Of a stretch of DNA of 35,626 bases, positions 8,866 to 18,329 are shown piece after piece. The notes under the pieces were generated by a model, which had not been told where the DNA came from, ran no database searches, and saw nothing but the letters and a program-made list of their open reading frames with translations. Each line of letters begins with the position of its first letter. Position 1 is the stretch's first letter. The position numbers were made by a program, and so were the translations under genes. The stretch is from positions 1-35,626 of the forward strand of contig JAISTS010000029.1 in the NCBI GenBank assembly GCA_031272455.1, read 5' to 3'. The DNA is from Tannerella sp. Its GTDB lineage: Bacteria; Bacteroidota; Bacteroidia; Bacteroidales; Tannerellaceae.

Positions 8866-8909
8866 AATATTAAATATTTACATTAATTAATTTCCGAAAA
8901 TTATGCCGC

Positions 8910-8922
8910 TTCGACTGTCGAA
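8910..8922. promoter_or_regulatory. Palindrome TTCGAC-T-GTCGAA in the EF-G2 leader
   Basis: A perfect 6+1+6 inverted repeat lies between the -7 box (8931-8938) and the ATG at 8865. It could bind a dimeric regulator or form a small RNA stem (TTCGA, 3-base loop, TCGAA). In Bacteroides the EF-G2 gene is under starvation control; whether this site takes part is not known. Confidence 0.3.
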
Positions 8923-8930
8923 ACAGCGCG

Positions 8931-8959
8931 TAAAGATACGAATTTTTTTTTATCTCAAA
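8931..8959 (-). promoter_or_regulatory. Probable promoter of the EF-G2 gene
   Basis: The minus strand reads TATCTTTA at 8938-8931, one base off TAnnTTTG. TTTG at 8959-8956 lies 17 bases upstream, slightly close for a -33 element. The one-base departure might fit an activator-dependent promoter. Confidence 0.45.
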
Positions 8960-9019
8960 GAAATAATAGATTTTTTTTGAATGTGTTCAAAATATTATGC
9001 CAAATCAAAACTTTTTTTT

Positions 9020-9027
9020 TATCTTTG
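9020..9027 (+). promoter_or_regulatory. -7 promoter box of the HEAT-repeat gene pair
   Basis: TATCTTTG is an exact consensus match. It lies inside the open frame that extends upstream to 8997, so translation must begin later, at the ATG at 9078. No clear -33 element is seen. Confidence 0.55.
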
Positions 9028-9077
9028 TCGCAGATATTAAAAACAAGCGATTTAAAGGGACAGTATTGAGAATTATC

Positions 9078-9698
9078 ATGGATGAGACGGATTTATTGAT
9101 GGCGGAGTTGAAGAGCGGCGACCCGAACAGACAAATGGAAGCTGCCGAAAAAATTCTTGACAAGCCATTCTTGAAAGAGACTGCTTTGGCGGGCAAGAGT
9201 ATTCACACAGGTGTAATTTGTAAGATAACCGACTACGCGATATTGAAAGAAATTGCTTTGAATGATAAGGATGAATGGGTTCGCGAAAAGGCAGTTTTTC
9301 AAATAACCGATCAGGCGGTACTTAAAGAAGTTGCTCTGTCGGACGACTCTTGTGCAGTTCGCAAAGCGGCGGCTTACGGCATAACCGACGAGGAGTTACT
9401 GAAAGAGATAGCATCGACGGACGAGTCTTGGGAAGTGCGCGACGCGGCAATTAGGAATATAACCGACCAGGCTTTCCTGCAAAAAGTTGTTTTGACGGAT
9501 GAATATTGGTTTGTTCGCCTGATCACTGTCGAGCGGCTGACCAATGTAGCGTTTTTGAAAGACCTTGCATCGAACAACGAGGATGAGGATATTCGCAAAG
9601 CGGCGGCAAAACGACTGAAACAGCTGCGCAAAGGTATTCAACTTTCCCTGTTTGAAACCGATGAAGAAGAACTGAAAGAATTGAGAATTGAGATCTAA
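9078..9698 (+). CDS. HEAT-like repeat protein, first of a tandem pair
   Basis: 206 residues from the ATG at 9078. This start is chosen because MDETDLLMAELK aligns with the start of the next gene (MDKTDLLTAEWK) and the upstream extension contains a promoter box. Residues 26-179 form six helical repeats with a 26-residue period; the first is degenerate and 24 long. The consensus is ITDxAxLKExALxD followed by a VRxAA helix, as in HEAT/PBS-lyase-type repeats. A charged tail follows (SLFETDEEELKEL). There is no signal peptide or membrane segment, so it is probably a cytoplasmic binding scaffold; the partner is unknown. The last codons are built from a 7-base tandem duplication (AATTGAG, 9679-9692). 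The gene is more AT-rich than its neighbours. Two bases separate it from its paralogue. Confidence 0.85.
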   Translation: MDETDLLMAELKSGDPNRQMEAAEKILDKPFLKETALAGKSIHTGVICKITDYAILKEIALNDKDEWVREKAVFQITDQAVLKEVALSDDSCAVRKAAAYGITDEELLKEIASTDESWEVRDAAIRNITDQAFLQKVVLTDEYWFVRLITVERLTNVAFLKDLASNNEDEDIRKAAAKRLKQLRKGIQLSLFETDEEELKELRIEI

Positions 9699-9700
9699 CT

Positions 9701-10525
9701 ATGGATAAGACAGATTTATTGACAGCGGAATGGAAAGACAGCGACTGGCGTAAACGCAAAGCGGCGGTCGAGAAGATTACCGACGAGGCGATATTGAAGG
9801 AAATTGCTTTAACGGATTCGGCTTGGTATGTTAGTGATGCGGCGTTTAGAAAGATAACCGACCAAGAATTTTTGAAAGACGTTGCAATGACGAATTCTAA
9901 TAATCGGAATCGTAAATTTGCGCTTCGTTATGTAACCGACGAAGCGTTTTTGAAAGAGATAGTTTTGAATGATTCTGATGGAGAGGTTCGCGCAGCAGCA
10001 GTAAGAAATATAACTGATAAGGCTTTCTTAAAAAAACTTGCTTTGAATGACGATACAAGCAATGTTCGCGAAGCAGCGGTTGTAAAAATAACCGACGAAG
10101 CGTTTCTAAAAAAAATCGCATTGAAGGATAAAAATGAACAAGTTCGCAAAATGGCAGTTTACCGGATAACTGATGAAACATTCTTGAAAGAACTTGCTGT
10201 TAAGGATGAGGATATTCGTGCAGAGGCAATTCATAATATAACTGATCAGGCGTTCTTGAAAGAATTTGCTTTAAAGGATGAAGCACTCGGTGTTCGTTTA
10301 GAAGCAGTTAAACTTATAACTGACGAAAACGTATTGGAAGAAGTGGCTTTGAATGATCCTGAGGGATGGGTGCGTGAAGAAGCACTTACGAATATATACG
10401 ACAAGGCGTTTTTAAAAGAAGTGGCTTTGAATGATCCTGAATCTTCTGTTCGCGCTGCTGCGGTTGAAAGACTGAAAGAGCTTGGCACTGACGATTTGCA
10501 GCTGACTTTGCGGTTAAAAACGTGA
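9701..10525 (+). CDS. HEAT-like repeat protein, second of a tandem pair
   Basis: 274 residues, paralogous to the upstream gene. Residues 26-257 hold nine repeats of 26 residues. The sixth (156-179) is two residues short, an in-frame loss between its two helices. The consensus ITDEAFLKEIALND...VRxAAVxx is kept strongly, with acidic caps at each turn. The tail is short (LGTDDLQLTLRLKT). No signal peptide, membrane segment or catalytic motif is present. Proteins with such repeats form curved solenoids that bind proteins or other ligands; no function is assigned. At DNA level the repeats give a 78-base period (9776-10471) that could change copy number by recombination, and six against nine units in the two paralogues suggests this has happened. 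It is probably co-transcribed with the first gene. Confidence 0.85.
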   Translation: MDKTDLLTAEWKDSDWRKRKAAVEKITDEAILKEIALTDSAWYVSDAAFRKITDQEFLKDVAMTNSNNRNRKFALRYVTDEAFLKEIVLNDSDGEVRAAAVRNITDKAFLKKLALNDDTSNVREAAVVKITDEAFLKKIALKDKNEQVRKMAVYRITDETFLKELAVKDEDIRAEAIHNITDQAFLKEFALKDEALGVRLEAVKLITDENVLEEVALNDPEGWVREEALTNIYDKAFLKEVALNDPESSVRAAAVERLKELGTDDLQLTLRLKT

Positions 10526-10656
10526 AAACCCTTAGTAGCCTGCCGACCACCGCCCGCTCGCCCGCCCTTATTTTTCCAACCGATTAATAAGGGAAGAATG
10601 TATCGTGTGCGTATTCCCTGCCCTACTAAGGGCGCCTTGATGGAATAAGGGTTTTT
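10525..10656 (+). other. Non-coding stretch with nested inverted repeats (terminator or structured RNA)
   Basis: The stretch begins at the last base of the second HEAT-repeat gene. CCCTTA occurs at 10529 and 10565, and TAAGGG at 10588, 10627 and 10646. AAAACCCTTA (10525-10534) can pair with TAAGGGTTTT (10646-10655), CCCTTAGTAG (10529-10538) with CTACTAAGGG (10623-10632), and CCCTTATT (10565-10572) with AATAAGGG (10586-10593). The first two pairings exclude each other. The run TTTTT at the end fits a terminator. The rest of the gap up to 10786 holds only the promoter of the next gene. Confidence 0.45.
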
Positions 10657-10736
10657 GAATTGGGTTGCGCAATGACGGCTCAGGAACGAAATTTGCTAAA
10701 ATTTGTGCTTTCTGTATAAAGGTTCCGGAACAAGTC

Positions 10737-10765
10737 TTGCTTTCAAAAAAAAAACCTTACCTTTG
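10737..10765 (+). promoter_or_regulatory. Promoter of the HicB-like gene
   Basis: TACCTTTG at 10758-10765 matches the -7 consensus. TTG at 10737-10739 lies 18 bases upstream. The leader to the ATG at 10787 is A-rich, as is usual in this phylum. Confidence 0.55.
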
Positions 10766-10786
10766 CACCAATAAAACAAAACGCTT

Positions 10787-10954
10787 ATGAAATATACCTT
10801 AGTTATCAGAAAGGGCGCCAATGGCTTTTTCATCGGGCAGTTGAAAGAGTTACCAGAAGTCTTTACGCAGGGGTTGAGCATTGCGGAAGTGAAAACGAAT
10901 ATTGCCGATGTGCTGGAAATGTACCTCGAAGATATGTCGGCAGCTCGAGATTGA
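10787..10954 (+). CDS. Orphan HicB-like antitoxin-domain protein
   Basis: 55 residues. The fold signature of the HicB/UPF0150 family is visible: an N-terminal strand MKYTLVIRK, a glycine turn (GANGFFIGQL), LPEVFTQGLS, and an amphipathic helix (IAEVKTNIADVLEMYL). HicB normally neutralises the HicA ribonuclease and is encoded beside it. No HicA-like frame is found in the gap upstream, and downstream is a convergent gene. It is shorter than HicB proteins that carry a DNA-binding domain. It has its own consensus promoter, so it is likely expressed. It may be a solitary regulator, an antidote to a toxin elsewhere, or a relic. Confidence 0.75.
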   Translation: MKYTLVIRKGANGFFIGQLKELPEVFTQGLSIAEVKTNIADVLEMYLEDMSAARD

Positions 10955-10969
10955 GAAGCCTTCAGAGAG

Positions 10970-12142
10970 TTAATACAACAAATACTTTTCACGAAGGGCG
11001 CGGTAGGCGTCGAGGTCGGCTTGCCATGTTGTGCGTATTGCTTCGTCGGTCATACCTGCGATAATTTGCTGTCGCAGTTCGTCGGAGCCTGCGAGCAGGT
11101 CGAAGGTTTGCGGGCGGGTGAAAAATGCTTTTTCGTCGCTACCCATCCGGCGGTAAAAGTCTGTAACGAAACTGAGCGACAGTCCGCCCTCGAATGGCAG
11201 CGCACGCAGGTCGTCGCCATAGCATACGCGGTCTTTGTACATCGGATTGGTATCGAAGCCGAGCAGCGACTTGGGGGTAAAGGTGAACTCTCCGCCCTTG
11301 CTGTCGGGATAGCCGATGACGGTGAAGGGAAACGGCGTGCCGCGTCCGACGCTTACCGCAGTGCCTTCAAAGAAACACAGCGAGGGATAGAGCCTTACGG
11401 ACTGGTAATCGGGCAGGTTGGGCGAGGGTTTGACAGGCAGTCGGTATTCGTCGCCGTGTCGCCAGCCCTGCATCTCGACAACTGTCAGGTCGCACTTCAC
11501 GCCACCCGACAGCCATCCTTCGCCATTGATCATCAGCGCAAGCTCGCCGACAGTCAGCCCGTGCAGTACGGGTATGGGATGCATCCCGACGAACGACTCA
11601 TAGCCTTTTCGACGCATCGGTCCGTCCACAAAATCGTTGGGGTTGGGACGGTCGCATACTATGAAGCGTTTGCCCGTCTCGGCGCAGGCTTCCATAGCGT
11701 AGTGCATAGTGCTGATATAAGTAAAGAATCGCGTCCCGACGTCCTGAATATCGAACACTATGACGTCGATATCAGCAAGCTGGGCGGCGGTGGGCTTGCG
11801 GTTGCGTCCGTAGAGCGATACTATGGGCAGACCTGTGCGCGGGTCGCGCTCGTCGTTGACAGTTGCGCCCGCGTCTTCGTTACCGCGAAAGCCGTGTTCG
11901 GGCGCATAAATCTTCACGACATTGACGCCGAGGGCAAGCAGGGTGTCGAGCAGATGTGTTTGCCTGTCGCCGACAATCGAAGTGTGGTTGACGAGCAGCC
12001 CGACGCGGCTGTCAGCGACGAGCGAGGTGAGCAACTGCGTGCGTTCGGCGCCCATAACGGGCGTCGCCGCCTGCGCAAAAGCGGGCGTCAGGATGCCACA
12101 GAGGGCAATCAGATATGCTGTTATGCTGTTCTTTATCTTCAT
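10970..12142 (-). CDS. NamZ-type exo-beta-N-acetylmuramidase (DUF1343 family)
   Basis: 390 residues from the ATG at 12142. The frame opens at a TTG (12166), but that codon is within a -7 box. A signal peptide is clear (MKIKNSITAYLIALCGIL, cleavage near AFAQA). Family motifs in order: VGLLVNHTS, YAPEHGFRGNEDAGA, PIVSLYGR, DVIVFDIQDVGTRFFTYI, DRPNPN, FVGMHPIPVLHGLTVGELA, PSPNLP and FEGTAVSVGRGTPFPF. NamZ enzymes remove N-acetylmuramic acid from the non-reducing end of peptidoglycan fragments, so a role in periplasmic wall recycling is expected. It is the usual length and complete, faces the orphan HicB gene, and has its own promoter that is divergent from the HD-domain gene. Confidence 0.93.
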   Translation of the reverse strand: MKIKNSITAYLIALCGILTPAFAQAATPVMGAERTQLLTSLVADSRVGLLVNHTSIVGDRQTHLLDTLLALGVNVVKIYAPEHGFRGNEDAGATVNDERDPRTGLPIVSLYGRNRKPTAAQLADIDVIVFDIQDVGTRFFTYISTMHYAMEACAETGKRFIVCDRPNPNDFVDGPMRRKGYESFVGMHPIPVLHGLTVGELALMINGEGWLSGGVKCDLTVVEMQGWRHGDEYRLPVKPSPNLPDYQSVRLYPSLCFFEGTAVSVGRGTPFPFTVIGYPDSKGGEFTFTPKSLLGFDTNPMYKDRVCYGDDLRALPFEGGLSLSFVTDFYRRMGSDEKAFFTRPQTFDLLAGSDELRQQIIAGMTDEAIRTTWQADLDAYRALREKYLLY

Positions 12143-12163
12143 TTTTTTTGAATTATCCGACTG

Positions 12164-12171
12164 CAAATATA
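12164..12171 (-). promoter_or_regulatory. -7 promoter box of the NamZ gene
   Basis: The minus strand reads TATATTTG, an exact TAnnTTTG match 21 bases before the ATG at 12142. It overlaps the TTG at 12166 and excludes it as a start. Confidence 0.6.
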
Positions 12172-12189
12172 ACTATTTGGCGACAAAGA

Positions 12190-12221
12190 TTTGCCGTTTC
12201 GCGAAAATACCACTACTTTTG
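12190..12221 (+). promoter_or_regulatory. Promoter of the HD-domain/LptD operon
   Basis: TTTG at 12190-12193 and TACTTTTG at 12214-12221 are 20 bases apart, a full -33/-7 match. The in-frame TTG at 12191 is inside the -33 element, so the start is the ATG at 12245. Confidence 0.65.
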
Positions 12222-12244
12222 CCCTGAAAAAAATAATAATTTTG

Positions 12245-12787
12245 ATGGACCCGTTAGAAATCATCTCAAAATATTATTCACCCGAGACGGATGTTTATCG
12301 CATCCTTGTCTCGCACAGCCGCGATGTGGCTGACAAGGCGCTGATGATAGCCCGCGCACATCCGGAGATGCAGCTCGACGAGCAGTTTATCGAAGAGGCT
12401 GCGATGGTGCACGACATCGGTATTTATCTGTGCGACGCCCGCGAGATAGGCTGCAACGGCTCCTATCCGTACATCTGTCACGGTTACCTCGGCGCCGAGC
12501 TGATGTGTCGCGAAGGATATCCGCGTCACGCCCTCGTCTGCGAGCGGCATACGGGTACAGGCATCACGATGGAGGATATCGAGCAGCAACAACTGCCACT
12601 GCCTCATCGCGATATGATGCCTTTGACGCCGGAAGAGAAAATAGTCTGTCTTGCCGACAAGTTTTTCAGCAAGACTAAACTCGGCGTGGAGAAATCCGTA
12701 AACAAGGTGAGGCAAAGTCTGTTCAGATATGGAGCCGACAATGTGCAGCGTTTCGATGAGTGGCATAAACTGTTTTTATCTGATTGA
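12245..12787 (+). CDS. HD-domain phosphohydrolase
   Basis: 180 residues from the ATG at 12245. The metal-binding pattern of the HD superfamily is complete: His24 (LVSHSRDVA), His56-Asp57 (MVHDIGI), His79 (ICHGYLG), His102 (ERHTGTG) and an Asp near 137 (CLADKFF). This five-ligand spacing is found in HD enzymes of the YqeK/HDIG type that hydrolyse nucleotides or phosphoesters; the substrate is not evident. No signal peptide, so cytoplasmic. Seven bases separate it from the LptD gene, and the two probably share the promoter at 12190-12221. Linkage to LptD is noted but does not by itself explain the function. Confidence 0.88.
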   Translation: MDPLEIISKYYSPETDVYRILVSHSRDVADKALMIARAHPEMQLDEQFIEEAAMVHDIGIYLCDAREIGCNGSYPYICHGYLGAELMCREGYPRHALVCERHTGTGITMEDIEQQQLPLPHRDMMPLTPEEKIVCLADKFFSKTKLGVEKSVNKVRQSLFRYGADNVQRFDEWHKLFLSD

Positions 12788-12794
12788 ACGAATA

Positions 12795-15524
12795 ATGACC
12801 CGACTGCGAAACATCCTGCTGGTTGTCGTTTTGCTGTTTTGCAACCTGCTGTCTGCGCTTGCTCAGGCGCCTGACTCGCTGACGTATGCCGTTGCCGACA
12901 CGATACCTGTTGGCACGATGCTTGGCGACACAATACGTACCGACACCATAGCTGCCACCTTAGCCGACACTGCCGAGGTGAAAAAGAGCGGTCTGGAAGC
13001 TCCGGTCGAATACAGCGCCAAAGATTCTATTGTGATGACAGCAGGCAATATGGCATATCTCTACGGTGAGGCGAGCGTGCAGTATCAGCAAATCAAGCTG
13101 GAGTCTGAAATTATCGAAGTGGATATGGACAACAGCGTGGTGTTTGCCCGCTTCGACACCGATTCGCTGGGGACGGAGTTCGGCTATCCGCTATTTGTTG
13201 ACGGCGACCAGCAGTTTGAGGCAAAGACGATGCGATACAACTTCAGGACGCGAAAGGCATACGCGCGTTCGGGCTTGACGCAGCAGGGCGAAGGCTATCT
13301 GACAGCGGGCGAGACGAAGAAGATGCCCGACAATTCGATGAATATGTACGACGGGATGTACACGACCTGCGACGAGCACGAACATCCGCATTTCTATATC
13401 AAACTGACGAAAGCCAAGGTGCGTCCGGGCAAAGACATCGTTTCGGGTCCGGTCTATCTCGTTGTCGAAGACGTACCGCTGCCTATCGGTTTGCCTTTCG
13501 CCTTCTTTCCGTTCACCGACACTTATTCGTCGGGAATAATTATGCCGACCTACGGCGACGAGATGCAGCAGGGCTTTTTCCTTCGCGACGGCGGGTATTA
13601 TTTTGCTTTGAGCGACTATGTTGACCTTGCGCTGACGGGCGAGATTTACACTAAAGGCTCGTGGGGCTTGAGTATGCGTTCGGCTTATCGAAAGCGTTAT
13701 AAATTTTCGGGCAATATCACGGCATCGTTCCAGAACACGGTATGGGGCGAGAAAGGCTTCGACGACTATTCCAAGTCGCGCTCGTTCAAGATCAACTGGA
13801 CACATTCGCAGGATGCCAAAGCCAATCCTTACCGCACTTTTTCGGCAAGTGTCAACTTCTCAACCAACCAGTATGACCAGAACCAGATTAAGGAACACTA
13901 CTCGCCGACAGCCACCGAGAACAACAAAGGATCGAGCATCAGCGTCAGCCAGCGTTTCCCGAACAGCCCGTTCAGCATCTCGGCTACGATGAATGTCAAC
14001 ACACGCTCGAAAGACTCGTCGCTCTACGTATCGCTCCCCAACCTCACGCTTACCTTGAGCCGTATCTATCCTTTCAAACGCAAAAATGCCGTCGGCAAAG
14101 AGCGCTGGTACGAGAAAATATCGACCAACTACAATGGCAGCCTGCAAAACAGTATCACCGCCAAGGAAAGTGAATTTATGCAGAAAAACCTTGTACGCGA
14201 CTGGCAGAACGCTATGGATCATCGCATTCCGATCAGCGCCACTTATACGGCTTTCGGCTATCTCAATATCTCGCCCTCGCTCAATTATCACGAGCGATGG
14301 TACACGAATAAAGTTACTCAGGAATACGACACTGCGCTGCAACGCCTGACACCCGTTGACACCTCGTACAATTTCTATCGCGTTTACGATTACAGCGCGT
14401 CGCTGTCGGCTTCGACCACACTCTACGGCTTCTTTAAGCCATGGCGCATTTTTGGCGACAAGATACAGATGATTCGCCATCGTATGGAGCCGTCGCTGTC
14501 GCTTAACTACGCCCCCGACTTCGGCGCTCCGGGTTACGGTTTCTGGCAACAGTATGAATACACCAACAGCAGCGGCGAACGGGTTACGGGCACGTATTCG
14601 CCTTTCAGCGGTCAGCTCTACGGCGTGCCCGGACAGGGCGAACAGGGCAGCGTCTCATTCAATCTGGATAATAATATCGAAGCGAAGATAAAATCGAACC
14701 GCGACTCAAGCGGCATACGCAAGATAGCGCTGATAGACAATCTGACATTCGGCATCAGCTATAATATGGCGGCGAAAGAGTTTAAGTGGAGCGACTGGCG
14801 TGTGTCTATCCGCAAGAAGATCGGCAACTACTCGCTCAATCTGGCATCAACATTCGAGACTTATCCCTACGACGAGAACGGCAACAAGATAGACAAGCCG
14901 CGCTGGGCGATGAAAGGCAAGGGCATCGGACGTTCGCGCGGTACAAGCACCAGCTTTTCATACACCCTGAACAATGAGACGTTTAAAAAACTCTTCGGCA
15001 GAGGCGACACCGACAGCGATACATCCAACAAAACGAGCAATCTTGATGATGAAGATTATGACGACGAAACCGGTCCGCCGGAAGAGACCGCCGCCCCGAC
15101 ACGTATGCGCAGACAGCAACGCAGCACAGCCGGCGAATACGACGACGACGGCTACTATAACGCCACTATGCCGTGGAACCTGTCGTTCAACTACAATATC
15201 GGCATCGGCTACGGTACGTTCAACAAGGAAAAACGCGAATACGATTACAAGCTGACACATTCGCTGAGCTTCAACGGCAATATCCAGCCGACAAAGAAAT
15301 GGAATATTTCGTTCAACGCAACTTATGATTTCGACCAGAATAAAATCTCGTATATGACCTGCAATGTTACGCGCGATATGCACTGCTTCCGTATGTCGGC
15401 AAGCATCATTCCCGTCGGCTATCGCAAGTCGTATATGTTCTCCATCGCCGTCAACTCGTCGCTACTGAAAGACCTCAAATATCAGCAAAGCAGCAGCGTA
15501 CGCGCCGGACAGCAGTGGTATTGA
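12795..15524 (+). CDS. lptD: LptD-like LPS-assembly outer-membrane protein
   Basis: 909 residues from the ATG at 12795, where a normal signal peptide begins (MTRLRNILLVVVLLF, cleavage near ALA-Q). An upstream in-frame start at 12729 would lie inside the HD gene. After a Thr/Asp-rich linker comes an OstA/LptA-like beta-jellyroll (about 75-210) with MAYLYGEASVQYQ and YNFRTRKAYARSG. The LptD barrel follows with GLPFAFFPFTD and SSGIIMPTYGD, then long alternating strands. An acidic low-complexity loop lies near 755-795 (NLDDEDYDDETG), before the last strands. LptD receives LPS or lipooligosaccharide from the Lpt bridge and inserts it in the outer leaflet. Cysteines are few (TTCDEH, MTCNV, MHC), so the E. 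coli disulfide pattern is not reproduced. The stop is only 5 bases from that of the convergent PstS-like gene. Confidence 0.92.
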   Translation: MTRLRNILLVVVLLFCNLLSALAQAPDSLTYAVADTIPVGTMLGDTIRTDTIAATLADTAEVKKSGLEAPVEYSAKDSIVMTAGNMAYLYGEASVQYQQIKLESEIIEVDMDNSVVFARFDTDSLGTEFGYPLFVDGDQQFEAKTMRYNFRTRKAYARSGLTQQGEGYLTAGETKKMPDNSMNMYDGMYTTCDEHEHPHFYIKLTKAKVRPGKDIVSGPVYLVVEDVPLPIGLPFAFFPFTDTYSSGIIMPTYGDEMQQGFFLRDGGYYFALSDYVDLALTGEIYTKGSWGLSMRSAYRKRYKFSGNITASFQNTVWGEKGFDDYSKSRSFKINWTHSQDAKANPYRTFSASVNFSTNQYDQNQIKEHYSPTATENNKGSSISVSQRFPNSPFSISATMNVNTRSKDSSLYVSLPNLTLTLSRIYPFKRKNAVGKERWYEKISTNYNGSLQNSITAKESEFMQKNLVRDWQNAMDHRIPISATYTAFGYLNISPSLNYHERWYTNKVTQEYDTALQRLTPVDTSYNFYRVYDYSASLSASTTLYGFFKPWRIFGDKIQMIRHRMEPSLSLNYAPDFGAPGYGFWQQYEYTNSSGERVTGTYSPFSGQLYGVPGQGEQGSVSFNLDNNIEAKIKSNRDSSGIRKIALIDNLTFGISYNMAAKEFKWSDWRVSIRKKIGNYSLNLASTFETYPYDENGNKIDKPRWAMKGKGIGRSRGTSTSFSYTLNNETFKKLFGRGDTDSDTSNKTSNLDDEDYDDETGPPEETAAPTRMRRQQRSTAGEYDDDGYYNATMPWNLSFNYNIGIGYGTFNKEKREYDYKLTHSLSFNGNIQPTKKWNISFNATYDFDQNKISYMTCNVTRDMHCFRMSASIIPVGYRKSYMFSIAVNSSLLKDLKYQQSSSVRAGQQWY

Positions 15525-15529
15525 GGCAC

Positions 15530-16486
15530 CTATCGGTAAGGCACATATCCGCTTTCTTCGATTACTGCTTTGCCGTATGTGGTTTGCAACAGTTTATAAA
15601 TTTTGTAGGCATTTGACTGTTTATTTATGTTACTTTGAACCATCGCATAAACAGGCGCTATAACCGGATACGTTCCATCTTTTATGGAAGTTTCATTTGA
15701 TGCTATATCGTTTATTTTAAGCGTTTTAATGCTTTCATGTGCAGTTTCGTTTACTAAATATTCTTTATAATAATGCGGCGTATAACATATTGCATTAGGA
15801 TTTAATTGAAGTTCAAAATATACTAATAGCATAGTTGAAAGTGTTAATTCATCACCGTACGCTATTTCCCAATCCGGCATGGCGACGTTGTTCATCACAA
15901 ATTCGTTCATCATTTCCTGACTGCCCGAATTGGCATTTCGAATAAACGGAAGTATCGCCTCGTCTGCGCCGCCCACCTCGCTCCAATTGGTGATTTTACC
16001 CAGATAAATATCCTGTATCTGTTTTATTGTAAGCGAATTAACAGGATTTCCCGCATTTACGATAAAATCAAGCCCGTCAAGTGCAATCGGCGTTTCTACC
16101 AGATTCACGCCTTTTGATCGGGCATAGTCTTTTTCATCCTGCGACATTTTCCTTGCAACAGTGATCACATCGACCTTATTATCAATTAAATTAAGAATCG
16201 CTTCGTGGGTCTGAGAACATAACAGTTTGTCCCACAAAGTCGAGCCGAAATAATATTCGCTGTAAATTATTACGCCGTTGCCCTTATAAAACTCATATTC
16301 AAGATTCAAAAGTTTTGCAGCAATAATCAGGTTAAGTGGGTGCGTGGAAGTTGATCCGTCAACACGCGGGTAATTTTCGATCGTCAGCCCTTCGATTTTA
16401 AACTCGTCAAAGCTGGGTTCGTCAACTTCACACCCCGCAAGCGCGACAAATAACGCTGTAATGATAAAAATTGATGCCGGTTTCAT
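15530..16486 (-). CDS. PstS-like phosphate-binding lipoprotein
   Basis: 318 residues from the ATG at 16486, chosen for the A-rich leader and the lipobox LAGC (Cys19). ATG at 16507 (MIKKQPN) is an alternative. The periplasmic binding-protein fold of the PstS family is seen in VDGSTSTHPL (phosphate-loop Ser/Thr), LDGLDFIVNAGNPV, IYLGKITNWSEVGG and FIRNANSGSQEMM. Such proteins capture phosphate for an ABC transporter or, in some Bacteroidota, stand alone as surface lipoproteins. No pstC, pstA or pstB lies nearby. A 60-base sample (15721-15780) is 33% GC against 57% in lptD, and the truncated leuS begins right after it, so the block may have been acquired. No -7 box is found upstream; it may be read from leuS. 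Confidence 0.88.
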   Translation of the reverse strand: MKPASIFIITALFVALAGCEVDEPSFDEFKIEGLTIENYPRVDGSTSTHPLNLIIAAKLLNLEYEFYKGNGVIIYSEYYFGSTLWDKLLCSQTHEAILNLIDNKVDVITVARKMSQDEKDYARSKGVNLVETPIALDGLDFIVNAGNPVNSLTIKQIQDIYLGKITNWSEVGGADEAILPFIRNANSGSQEMMNEFVMNNVAMPDWEIAYGDELTLSTMLLVYFELQLNPNAICYTPHYYKEYLVNETAHESIKTLKINDIASNETSIKDGTYPVIAPVYAMVQSNINKQSNAYKIYKLLQTTYGKAVIEESGYVPYR

Positions 16487-16532
16487 ATTCGGTTGTTTTT
16501 TAATCATATAAATCAATCTAATCGCTTTAAAA

Positions 16533-18194
<1,662 letters not shown>

Positions 18195-18219
18195 AAAAAA
18201 TACTTTTTCAAATGCGGCA

Positions 18220-18227
18220 CAAAGGTA
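18220..18227 (-). promoter_or_regulatory. -7 promoter box of leuS
   Basis: The minus strand reads TACCTTTG, an exact match, 25 bases before the ATG at 18194. No -33 element is visible. The intact promoter suggests the truncated gene is still transcribed. Confidence 0.55.
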
Positions 18228-18268
18228 ATGAAAAAATCATGAAATGCCGTTTAATAAAAACACAAATA

Positions 18269-18303
18269 CAGCAGGCGGTGAATGTTTTAGCACCCACCTG
18301 CTG
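18269..18303 (-). terminator. Terminator after the Gfo/Idh/MocA gene
   Basis: CAGCAGG-C-GGTG (18269-18280) pairs with CACC-CA-CCTGCTG (18291-18303), with a small internal mismatch and a 10-base loop. On the minus strand it is followed by TATTTGTGTTTTTATT, a U-rich tail. It lies 27 bases after the stop at 18330 and insulates leuS. Confidence 0.65.
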
Positions 18304-18329
18304 CATTTAAAATATTTACGATCAATCGC

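Noticed and set aside
7519-8886. 455-residue open frame antisense to the EF-G2 gene
   Set aside because: It mirrors a strongly conserved gene on the other strand, has no recognisable domain, promoter or leader, and results from codon bias in GC-rich DNA.
10628-10819. AAGGGCGCC present both in the structured gap and in the HicB-like gene
   Set aside because: A 9-base match over about 190 bases is not enough to claim a direct repeat or target duplication.
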